From Egerieenecus sp048201975 (GTDB lineage: Bacteria > Bacillota > Clostridia > Christensenellales > Aristaeellaceae), in assembly GCA_048201975.1 (NCBI GenBank), contig DBFBGQ010000091.1:1-15455 (forward strand): a stretch of 15,455 bases of DNA, given 5' to 3'. The notes beneath the pieces are model-generated. The model had not been told where the DNA came from, made no database searches, and saw only the letters and a list, made by a program, of their open reading frames with translations. Position 1 is the first letter of the stretch. Each line of letters begins with the position of its first letter. The position numbers and the translations under genes are program-made. Positions 1-7,020 of the stretch are shown here, piece by piece.

Positions 1-3
1 CGC

Positions 4-27
4 AAAAAAGCGGGGTTAAAACCCCGC
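4..27 (-). terminator. Intrinsic terminator, minus strand
   Basis: Read on the minus strand, a GCGGGG / CCCCGC stem (arms extend to 8 bp with TT/AA) is followed at once by six T residues (the A run at 4-9). This is the classical rho-independent form. It is the last of the eight hairpins met by transcripts leaving the transporter operon and is the best candidate for the true end of that transcript. Confidence 0.7.
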
Positions 28-315
28 ACCTGCGTGTCGAAAAAGTGGGAAAACCCACTTTTTCGAGGGAGCAACTTCGGCCAACCAGAGGTCGTCCGAA
101 GTTGTAAGGAATTGATTTTGCAAGCAAAATCAACCACCCGCCCCGGCGGCAAAGCCGCCGGATACGAATGAAAGTCGAAGGGGCTGCGGCCCCTCCGACG
201 CCTCTAGGGAGTTTTTGACAGTCTGAGGACGGGGCCAGCCCCGCCCTATCCAGCGCAATTCCCCTGCAAAGCAAGCGCCGCCTCCTCCGTACAATCTTCC
301 GGAAGGAGGCGGCGC
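10..315. repeat. Array of eight consecutive inverted repeats, non-coding
   Basis: The first 320 bases hold no credible gene. They hold eight separate inverted repeats that rarely leave more than 30 bases between them: 10-27 (8-bp arms), 37-66 (13-bp arms, AAAA loop), 72-104 (9-bp arms plus an inner ACC/GGT), 112-133 (10-bp arms, AA loop), 143-161 (8-bp arms, AAA loop), 174-199 (11-bp arms, one mismatch, TGCG loop), 230-243 (6-bp arms) and 275-315 (12-bp arms). All arms but one are perfect. The arms differ from each other in sequence, so this is not one unit copied eight times. The array lies just past the stop codon of the last gene of the transporter operon. It may be a compound transcript end, an RNA-stabilising 3' end, or a repetitive palindromic element. 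The symmetry is directly visible; the function is not. Confidence 0.85.
275..315 (-). terminator. Hairpin directly after the operon's last stop codon
   Basis: Twelve-base perfect arms (GCGCCGCCTCCT with its complement) enclose a 17-base loop that can pair further through CCG/CGG. The hairpin starts 6 bases past the stop codon of the acylase gene. On the minus strand it is followed by CTTGCTTTGC, which is only weakly T-rich. It may therefore act as an RNA-stabilising 3' structure or a partial terminator rather than a full one. Confidence 0.45.
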
Positions 316-320
316 CCGGC

Positions 321-2063
321 TCACGCCTGGGGAATGATGGGTAAAATCAGCGCGGAAGGATGCCGCGCGTCGTGATAAAGAACCTGACGGGCCACTATGC
401 CCTCCGCCTCGTAACCCACGCGGCCGCCGGTGTTCAGGTTGCGGTCCGCATCCGGGAAGAGTGAGCTGGTCACATCCAGGCGAATGGCTTCTCCGGGCTG
501 CAGCACGATGCAGGTGTTGGCCGCTTCAATGCGCAGCCTGTAAATCTCCCCGGGCGCCATGGCCTCCGCCGTTTCTCCGTTCCGGTAGCGGCCGCGCACC
601 AGCTTGGCCCCCAGCTTATATACCGAACCGTCCCGGCGCACCACGCCCACCCGTGCGCAGAAATCCGTGTCCACAGCGCTGGTGGATACGTACAGCTCCG
701 CCTGAATGGGCCCGGTCACCTCCGTCTCCTGGGTGAAGGCAGGGGTGGTATATACCAGCACATCCTGCCGGTTTTGCAGCAGCCGCTGATCCTGCATCAT
801 CATCCGCAGGGGCTCGCCGGTGCTGGAGGGACACGGATTCATGGGGTCATAGTCATACCGGTCCGCGGGTTCCTCCCCGGGCAGGGCCTCCGTGAGCATA
901 CCGTCGCCCAGGCAAGTATTGGCCTGGCCCGCGGAATGCAGGTAATAGGGCGTGTAACAGGTGCGGGCCAGGGGCCATTCCGCCTCGTCCCGCCATACGT
1001 TTTTCCCCATCACAAACAGCTTCACCGGCGCGCCGGAGGTCAGCGGCGTCTCCTGTCCCTTGCACCAATGGTCGAACCACTGGGTCAGCTTCTCGGTCAT
1101 GCCAAAGCCTTCCCCCGAGGCCTCCGGGCCGTAGTTCACGCCTTCAATCCAGCCTTCCAGCCGGTCCCCATGCACCCACGGTCCCACAATCAGCATGGAT
1201 CCCTTGCGGCAGGCCTCGCTTCCGCCCCGCTGGCGAAATTGCGTATAGTTGTAGATCGTCTTGTCCCGCAGAAAATCATTCCAGCCCGTCACGTTCAGGG
1301 TGGGTACGGTGGTTTCCTCAAAGCCCTCCACGCGGCCGATGGATCGAAGATATTCATGATTATCAATGTTTTCCAGCAGATCCCGGTGAAACTGCAGCTC
1401 CGGCACGCCAGGTATGTTCCCGGCGGGCATATCCTTCATGGGCAGCCACGCCACCTGCTCATCCATGTGCGCGCCCAGCTCCCGCATCTGCCGGATGGCT
1501 TCCGGAGCATACTGGCCGGGGAAATACTGTTCCCGTTCCAGGGCACGGCCGGTGATCCATCCGAAAAGCACCGGGGAGAAAATGCCGAAATCATAAATCG
1601 CCGGGAATTTTGTCCAGGAGGTCATAAACGGGCAGATGGCCTTGAGGTGCGGGGGATTGGCCCGTGCGCACGCCAGCTGGGAAAAGCCGTGATAGCTTTC
1701 GCCCATCATGGCCACGTTGCCGTCGCACCAGGGCATTTTCGCAATGGCCTCGATGGTGTCGTAGCCATCCTCATCCTGATGGCCCGCAGGATCGCATACG
1801 CCCTGGGAGCAGCCGGTGCCGCGGACATCCTGAATGACCACGTTGTAGCCGCACCCGGCCATCACGTTGGCGCGGAAATATCCTGCCAGCGGCGCCACGC
1901 CGTCCTTCAAATACGGGGTGCGGTTGACCACCGCGGGGTAGGGCAAATCGTTATCCGGGCGATATACGTCGGCGTACAGGGTGATCCCGTCCCGGGTGAC
2001 CACGGGGACGTTGTAGAGAATTTTCACATCCATGAGCGTTCGCCCGTTCAGTTGCTTGGGCAT
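321..2063 (-). CDS. CocE/NonD family hydrolase (X-Pro dipeptidyl-peptidase-like acylase/esterase)
   Basis: A 580-residue serine hydrolase of the CocE/NonD family, which cleaves esters or amides (cocaine esterase, alpha-amino-acid ester hydrolases, glutaryl-7-ACA acylase, X-Pro peptidases). The start was set at 2063 because AAGGAGG lies 7 bases upstream; the frame is open for 34 more codons but has no better site. The nucleophile elbow GESYHG puts Ser at 123. Asp263 (in GWND) and His298 (in GPWVH) complete the triad, and Tyr51 in NRTPY sits where CocE has its oxyanion-hole tyrosine. DVRGTG (79-84) is a family signature. The last ~190 residues form the jelly-roll C-terminal domain, ending in the typical HPSALILPI. 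There is no signal peptide, so it is cytoplasmic. The preceding gene's stop codon overlaps this gene's ribosome binding site. Exact substrate cannot be read from sequence. Confidence 0.9.
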   Translation of the reverse strand: MPKQLNGRTLMDVKILYNVPVVTRDGITLYADVYRPDNDLPYPAVVNRTPYLKDGVAPLAGYFRANVMAGCGYNVVIQDVRGTGCSQGVCDPAGHQDEDGYDTIEAIAKMPWCDGNVAMMGESYHGFSQLACARANPPHLKAICPFMTSWTKFPAIYDFGIFSPVLFGWITGRALEREQYFPGQYAPEAIRQMRELGAHMDEQVAWLPMKDMPAGNIPGVPELQFHRDLLENIDNHEYLRSIGRVEGFEETTVPTLNVTGWNDFLRDKTIYNYTQFRQRGGSEACRKGSMLIVGPWVHGDRLEGWIEGVNYGPEASGEGFGMTEKLTQWFDHWCKGQETPLTSGAPVKLFVMGKNVWRDEAEWPLARTCYTPYYLHSAGQANTCLGDGMLTEALPGEEPADRYDYDPMNPCPSSTGEPLRMMMQDQRLLQNRQDVLVYTTPAFTQETEVTGPIQAELYVSTSAVDTDFCARVGVVRRDGSVYKLGAKLVRGRYRNGETAEAMAPGEIYRLRIEAANTCIVLQPGEAIRLDVTSSLFPDADRNLNTGGRVGYEAEGIVARQVLYHDARHPSALILPIIPQA

Positions 2064-2076
2064 GGCGAATCCTCCT

Positions 2077-3540
2077 TTACTCCCACAGGGCGCGGGCCGT
2101 CTCCGCCGGCACGTCAAAGCCGCCCACGGGCACGCGCTCCGTGATGATATCCGCTCCTTCTGCATCCAGGCGGAAGGTCAGGCGATGGATGCGGCAGCTC
2201 TCCAGCCAGCGCACCTCCAGGCAAAGCGTGTCCGCCTGGGGGAACGCGCCGGTGACGCAGGCCGTGCGGGCAGGATTGCCGCTCACCGGCTCCACGTCGC
2301 ACACAGGCCGGTAGCCCCGCAAACCCACCGGGCAAGTCACCGTCCTGTCCCGGGCGATAACCTGTAGCAGCAGATCGCCGTTGCGCTCCGCAAAGGCAAA
2401 ACGCTGCACAGGCGCGGCGTACGACTGATTGAAAATGGTCAGATCGTCTGCAAAGAAGCGCGCCGTTCCTGACGCGATGCGCAGGCTGCGCCCGTCCAGG
2501 GCGCGCAGGGCCTGCCTGTTTTCCCCATAGGCCGGGGCCGGCAACGCCTGCCCGCCAAGCCGCCGCATCCATCGGGCGTACTCCGCCTCCGTCCACGGCA
2601 CAGGCGCATCCGACATGCGCAGGGCAAAATCCGCCAGCGCCTGCCGCACCCGCTCCACCGCGTCGGGGGTGGACAATGTCTGCTGCACGGAGATCACTGC
2701 ATCCTTCGCCGGAAACAGCATGCTCCACTGCCCCATGGCTCCGTCGGCCATCATGAAGCCAGGATACATCCACATCATGCCCCCATACGCCGCCATGCCG
2801 CCGGTATGGGGATTTTGCACCTGCAGGGCAAAGTCCAGCCACTCCTGGCACAGGATGCGCTGCCCGTCCCACACACCGCCCCGGCGGTAGAGCTCCATAA
2901 ACAGCGCGTTGTCCCGCACAGTAGAAATCAAACCACCGCTGCCGTTTTCCAGGCCGTCGGCATGGCGGTGCCAGCGCAGGCGCGCCGCGTCCACGCCAAT
3001 TTTTTCAAACACCCGGGGCGTCAGGTATTCCATCAGCCCCAGACCGGTCCGCTTCCGAATGCACGCCCCCACCATGGAGCACGCAATGCTGTTGTAATAA
3101 AATGCTGTACCCGGCTGGTGGACGATGTCCATGTGGAAAAAGCCTTCGATCCAATCCGCATCCGTTACCGCCGGTTGCCGCTCCATGCCCGCGGCCATGG
3201 TGGCAATGTGGCGCACCTTCAGCCCGTCCCACCAGGGCCGGCCCGCCGCGTGTGAGGCAAATTCAGGAAACAGGTCAATCAGGCGATCCTCCAGGGAAAG
3301 GATGCCTTCGGTGACCGCCACGCCCAGGGCAATGCCCGTCACCGTTTTGGTCAAGGACTGATCCCCATGGATTACGCCGGGGCCGTAGGGAGCCCAGTAT
3401 CCCTCCAGCACCGGTTCGCCATGGCGCATCACCAGCAGCCCGTGGGGCTCAGCCCCCGGCGTTTCCAAGGCATCCAGCAGGCGGGCGGCGTCCCCGTAGG
3501 AGACGCCGGCCTGCCCGGGATGCATCCGCGGCGCGCTCAC
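2077..3540 (-). CDS. Beta-lactamase-family (class C / PBP-like) serine hydrolase
   Basis: A 487-residue penicillin-binding-protein-fold hydrolase (Pfam Beta-lactamase type). Such proteins act as esterases, D-aminopeptidases or amidases more often than as true beta-lactamases. The SxxK motif SLTK gives Ser62 and Lys65, and the YxN motif is Tyr148-Tyr149-Asn150. The usual third motif (HxG or KTG) should fall near 266-271, but the segment there reads DGAMGQ, so the His/Lys appears to be replaced by Ala. Residues ~340-487 form a C-terminal extension rich in short beta segments, as in other two-domain members. There is no signal peptide, which points to a cytoplasmic enzyme and away from cell-wall work. 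The start is GTG with GAGGAG 5 bases upstream. It overlaps the preceding stop codon as GTGA, so the two genes are translationally coupled. A start at the ATG of residue 6 is possible but less well placed. Confidence 0.88.
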   Translation of the reverse strand: MSAPRMHPGQAGVSYGDAARLLDALETPGAEPHGLLVMRHGEPVLEGYWAPYGPGVIHGDQSLTKTVTGIALGVAVTEGILSLEDRLIDLFPEFASHAAGRPWWDGLKVRHIATMAAGMERQPAVTDADWIEGFFHMDIVHQPGTAFYYNSIACSMVGACIRKRTGLGLMEYLTPRVFEKIGVDAARLRWHRHADGLENGSGGLISTVRDNALFMELYRRGGVWDGQRILCQEWLDFALQVQNPHTGGMAAYGGMMWMYPGFMMADGAMGQWSMLFPAKDAVISVQQTLSTPDAVERVRQALADFALRMSDAPVPWTEAEYARWMRRLGGQALPAPAYGENRQALRALDGRSLRIASGTARFFADDLTIFNQSYAAPVQRFAFAERNGDLLLQVIARDRTVTCPVGLRGYRPVCDVEPVSGNPARTACVTGAFPQADTLCLEVRWLESCRIHRLTFRLDAEGADIITERVPVGGFDVPAETARALWE

Positions 3541-5072
3541 AGCTGCTCCTCGATATACGCAGCCAGCTGCGTGCGGAACTCGTCGACAATTTTATCAATG
3601 CCGATGGCCTTGCACTGGGCGATGAATTCATCCAGCTTCGCTTCGGTCTGATCCCCGAAAATGCCGAAGCAGAAGGAGAAACGGTACTCGTTGTACAGCG
3701 CCGTGACGGCGGAGAGCTCAGCCTCATAGCTGCACTGATAGTTGAAGCCGTTGATGGGGAACACATCCGCGGGGACTTCCGCAGCCTCGTACATCTCCTG
3801 GTACTCCGCCACGGAGGGATGCAGCTCCAGCTGCGGGTCGGAGTCGTGCTGCAGGGCCGCGTTGTTGCCAATGGCAAAATACGGATAATCTGCGGACTCC
3901 GGGCCCAGGGTGTAGTATTTTCCGTCCTCGGAGAGGTTGTAGTGCCGTCCCTCCACGCCAAACACCAGCAGGCGGTTGACAATGGGATCGTTCTTCATGC
4001 AGTCCAGGGCCACCGCAGCGCGCTCCATGTTCTGGCTCTTGGGCGGGAAGCCCACGCAGTATACGAAGTAGTTGCCCCGGCGGGTGACGCATTCATCATC
4101 CCACAGGCAGTTCAGGAACACCGGCGTATCGTCGGTCATGTTCTGCACCAGGCTGTTCATGCCGGTAGGGGAACCGAAGTTGATGGCGGAGGTGCCGGCC
4201 AGGAAGTTGTCGTCCACCATGGTGTCGTTGGAAATGACGCTGGCCGGGAAGTATCCCTTCTTGTAGAATTCCGCCATTTGCAGGCAGAAGTCGCGGTACT
4301 CCTCGGTGTCGGCAAACCACATCAGGTCCTCCACGGCGAACTCCTTGCCGGTGTTGTATTTCCAGACCATCCAGTTGGCGGCCCCGGCGTTGACATCCAT
4401 CATGTGGTTTTTGCCGGTGAACCAATACATGGAGTCCAGGGGATAGGTGCCCTGGGGATTGAACACATACACGCCCGTGGTGGCCGTATCCGCAGCCACA
4501 GCGTCCATGTACCGGATCAGGTCCTCCTCGTCCTGGATATCCTCCGCCTGGAAGCCGTACTTGTCCAGCAGGGACTGGCGGGTCCATACCCCGTTTGCGC
4601 CAATGCTGGTGATGCTGTTGGTGATGCCGTAGTACAGGTCCCCAAACTTCATCTCCCGCCAGCTGGTGGGCGCCTGGGTTTGCGCCGTCATGGGCATGTA
4701 GGTCTCCACGAAATCCCAGTCGAAGCCCTTGTAACCGCCGTTTTTCACATAGTCGCCAAAGGACAGCCAGAAGGCGCCATAGACCAGGTCATACTCGTCG
4801 TCGTTGAGGAACAGGCTCAGCTTGGTGCCGTAATCCCCATAGGAAACGAAATCAATGTTTACCGTTGTGTTGATCAGCTCCTTCATCCGCTCGTTGGCCA
4901 TGCCCATGATTTCATCGAAATCAGCGGGTTTATCGCCAGGAATGATAAAGTTGATCTCCTTGTATTCCGACAGATCCAGATGACTCCAGGGGTTGTCCTC
5001 CTCCGCGGTGGCCAGGCTGCACAGACCGAGCAGCAGGGCCAGGGCAAGCGCCAAAGACAGCATGCGTTTCAT
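3537..5072 (-). CDS. ABC transporter extracellular solute-binding protein, DUF3502 (LipO-like) type
   Basis: A 511-residue secreted binding protein that captures substrate for the two permeases encoded just upstream. The start at 5072 has AAGGAGG 7 bases upstream. Residues 1-23 are a signal peptide (MKR, then a Leu/Ala-rich core, ending ATA before Glu24). A Cys at 18 lies in LGLC, which does not fit a strict lipobox, so a lipoprotein is possible but not favoured. Periplasmic-binding-protein folds span ~35-370. The end matches the DUF3502 pattern: GVEGRHYNL (372-380), INGFNY (440-445) and a terminal GIDKIVDEFRTQLAAY (491-506). DUF3502 proteins are found with LplB/YtcP-type permeases in Firmicutes and are usually annotated for oligosaccharides. 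A 74-base gap, without a clear terminator, separates it from the permease gene before it. Confidence 0.9.
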   Translation of the reverse strand: MKRMLSLALALALLLGLCSLATAEEDNPWSHLDLSEYKEINFIIPGDKPADFDEIMGMANERMKELINTTVNIDFVSYGDYGTKLSLFLNDDEYDLVYGAFWLSFGDYVKNGGYKGFDWDFVETYMPMTAQTQAPTSWREMKFGDLYYGITNSITSIGANGVWTRQSLLDKYGFQAEDIQDEEDLIRYMDAVAADTATTGVYVFNPQGTYPLDSMYWFTGKNHMMDVNAGAANWMVWKYNTGKEFAVEDLMWFADTEEYRDFCLQMAEFYKKGYFPASVISNDTMVDDNFLAGTSAINFGSPTGMNSLVQNMTDDTPVFLNCLWDDECVTRRGNYFVYCVGFPPKSQNMERAAVALDCMKNDPIVNRLLVFGVEGRHYNLSEDGKYYTLGPESADYPYFAIGNNAALQHDSDPQLELHPSVAEYQEMYEAAEVPADVFPINGFNYQCSYEAELSAVTALYNEYRFSFCFGIFGDQTEAKLDEFIAQCKAIGIDKIVDEFRTQLAAYIEEQL

Positions 5073-5146
5073 GGGTATGCCTCCTTTTGATAAATGAATA
5101 TTTCTTCCAGGCACGGCGGTTCGCCGGGCTGGTGGAATCCCCGGGG

Positions 5147-6052
5147 TTACCCCTTGACCGCGCCGATGGTCAATCCCTTGACGAAGTAGCGCTGTACCAG
5201 GGGATAAAGGAAAATAATCGGTCCGGTCACCACGCAGGTCATGGCCATGCGCATGCTGGTGGAGGGCATGGAGATGGTGTCCGCCAGCTCGAACTGCCCC
5301 TCCGCCACCAGCTGCTTGAGCGCCTGGATGGTGCTGAGCATATCCTGAAGGAAATATTGCAGGGACTGCATTTCCTCCTTGGTGCTGAAAAGCATCGAGT
5401 TGTACCAGTCATTCCAGTAGCCCAGGGCGGCAAAGAGTCCCAGGGTGGCCAGCAGGGGCTTGGAAACGGGCAGATACAGTTGAACGTAAATGCGAATTTC
5501 CCCCGCCCCGTCCATCTTGGCCGACTCGGAAATCTCATACGGGATGCCCCGCATATAATTCTTGGCAATGATCATGTTCCACACCGAGAACGCCATGGGC
5601 AGAATCAGCCCTAAATAGCTGTTTTTCAGGTTCAGCACCTGGGTACACAGCGTGTACCAGGGAATCAGCCCCCCGGAAAACAGCGTGGTAAAGAAGAAGA
5701 AAAACGAAAAACCATTGCGCCATTTGAAATCCTTACGGGAAAGCACATAACCCGTCAACGTGCTCAGCAGCAGGGACAGCGTGGTGCCCACCACCGTGGT
5801 GAGTATGGTGTTGAAATACGCCCTGCCAATGCGCGCGGGGTTGGTAAAAACCATTTTGTAGGCGTCCAGGGAAAACGCCTCCGGGATCAGCTCAAAGCCG
5901 TTGCGGACCAGCGCCGACTCGTCGGCGAAGGAAGAAATGGCGATCAGATAAAATGGAATCACGCACAGCATCCCGAAGAGAAACAGCGCCACATAGCCCA
6001 GCCCATGGAAGCTGATTTCGCTGGGCGTCAGCGGATATCTGCGCTTGGACAC
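5147..6052 (-). CDS. ABC transporter permease, YtcP/MalG-like (CUT1-type)
   Basis: A 301-residue membrane subunit of the importer with about six membrane segments (first ~18-40, then ~83-103, ~113-135, ~145-163, ~198-217, ~268-288). The cytoplasmic EAA loop that docks the ATPase is at 173-195: ESAKMDGAGE with the closing LP. The C-terminus RYFVKGLTIGAVKG is typical of YtcP-like proteins. The start is a judgement. The frame opens with TTG at 6070, but GGGAGG would then lie inside the gene. The GTG at 6052 has that site 8 bases upstream and gives the usual family N-terminus. The gene follows the other permease directly (stop codon at 6067). No ATPase gene is in the window, as is usual for this class, which borrows a shared MsmX-like ATPase. 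Confidence 0.9.
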   Translation of the reverse strand: MSKRRYPLTPSEISFHGLGYVALFLFGMLCVIPFYLIAISSFADESALVRNGFELIPEAFSLDAYKMVFTNPARIGRAYFNTILTTVVGTTLSLLLSTLTGYVLSRKDFKWRNGFSFFFFFTTLFSGGLIPWYTLCTQVLNLKNSYLGLILPMAFSVWNMIIAKNYMRGIPYEISESAKMDGAGEIRIYVQLYLPVSKPLLATLGLFAALGYWNDWYNSMLFSTKEEMQSLQYFLQDMLSTIQALKQLVAEGQFELADTISMPSTSMRMAMTCVVTGPIIFLYPLVQRYFVKGLTIGAVKG

Positions 6053-6066
6053 GTCCGCCACCTCCC

Positions 6067-7020
6067 TCAAAACAAGGTGTAGTCAGGCTGAATTTTCTTG
6101 ACCACAAAGTTCGCCAGCAGAATGGTGGCAAAGCACAGCACCGACTGATACAAGCCCGCCGCCGCGCCGTAGCCCAGGTTCGCGTTCCCCGCCATGGCCC
6201 GATAGATGTACAGGTCCAGGATATCGCCCACCTCCAGCAAAACGCCGTTATTGCCGATGAGCTGATAAAACATGCCGAAGTCTCCCCGGAAAATCTGGCC
6301 GCAGGCAAGCAGAAACATAATGACCATCGTAGGCAGCAGATTCGGCAGGGTAATCCGGAACAGCTTCTGCCAGCTGTTGGCTCCGTCGATTTCCGCCGCC
6401 TCGTACATCTCGGTATCTATGCCCGAAATGGCGCTGAGATAGATGATGCTGCCATAGCCGACCCCCTTCCACATGCGGAAGAACACCAGCAGGAAGGGCC
6501 AGGGCCTGGGATCCACATAAACGTTCACCATGGTCAGCCCCAGGCTCTTCACCGTGCGGCTGATCAGCCCATAGTCATAGTCCAGCAGCGTCTGCACCAC
6601 CGCCGAGGCAATCACCCAGGAGATGAAGTATGGCAGGAAGATGAACGACTGGAACACCTTCTTGAACCATTTGCACCGCATCTCGTTGATGATAACGGCA
6701 AAGCCCACCTCCATCACCATGCCCACGGCGATAAACGCCAGGTTATACAAAAGCGTGTTGCGGGTCAGGGGCCAGAGCTTGTTGGAAACCGCCAGAAATT
6801 GAAAATTGCTTAAGCCCACCCAGGGGCTGGCAAACAATCCCTGGGCAAAGTTGTAGCGCTTGAAGGCCATGATCACGCCCACCATGGGGGTGTAGCAGAA
6901 AACCAGCACATACGCCGCCGCGGGCAGCAACAGCAGCAGATAGATCCGGTTCTTGCGCAAATCGCCGCCAAAGGCGCGCAGCCTGTTCCCCGCCCGAGGC
7001 TGCAAGGGGTTCGCTTTCAT
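6067..7020 (-). CDS. ABC transporter permease, LplB/MalF-like (CUT1-type)
   Basis: A 317-residue permease and partner of the YtcP-like subunit. A basic N-terminal tail (1-25) precedes the first membrane segment (26-50). Five more hydrophobic segments follow, and the EAA loop is at 207-226 (EAAEIDGANSW...ITLP). The stretch GDFGMFYQ (247-254) and the ending GLYQSVLCF...VVKKIQPDYTLF are characteristic of LplB-like proteins. The start at 7020 is supported twice. AGGAGG lies 7 bases upstream, and the codon overlaps the previous gene's stop as ATGA, which implies translational coupling. A second ATG two codons upstream (7026) lies too close to the same site. Permeases precede the binding protein in this operon. 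Confidence 0.92.
   Translation of the reverse strand: MKANPLQPRAGNRLRAFGGDLRKNRIYLLLLLPAAAYVLVFCYTPMVGVIMAFKRYNFAQGLFASPWVGLSNFQFLAVSNKLWPLTRNTLLYNLAFIAVGMVMEVGFAVIINEMRCKWFKKVFQSFIFLPYFISWVIASAVVQTLLDYDYGLISRTVKSLGLTMVNVYVDPRPWPFLLVFFRMWKGVGYGSIIYLSAISGIDTEMYEAAEIDGANSWQKLFRITLPNLLPTMVIMFLLACGQIFRGDFGMFYQLIGNNGVLLEVGDILDLYIYRAMAGNANLGYGAAAGLYQSVLCFATILLANFVVKKIQPDYTLF

Noticed and set aside
10..315. CRISPR array or integron attC cassette array
   Set aside because: The hairpins differ in sequence and spacing, there are no repeated units with unique spacers, and no cas or integrase gene is nearby.
774..2144. Long plus-strand open frame of 456 codons
   Set aside because: It lies opposite the CocE/NonD gene, whose catalytic motifs are intact. 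Its own translation is His/Gly/Pro-rich with no motif and no ribosome binding site; an effect of high GC.
3819..5090. Long plus-strand open frame of 423 codons
   Set aside because: Antisense to the solute-binding protein, which has a signal peptide and family motifs. The plus-strand product resembles no protein.
5073..5146. Terminator or riboswitch between permease and binding protein genes
   Set aside because: Only weak short pairings are visible and no T tract; the gap most likely holds just the binding protein's ribosome binding site.
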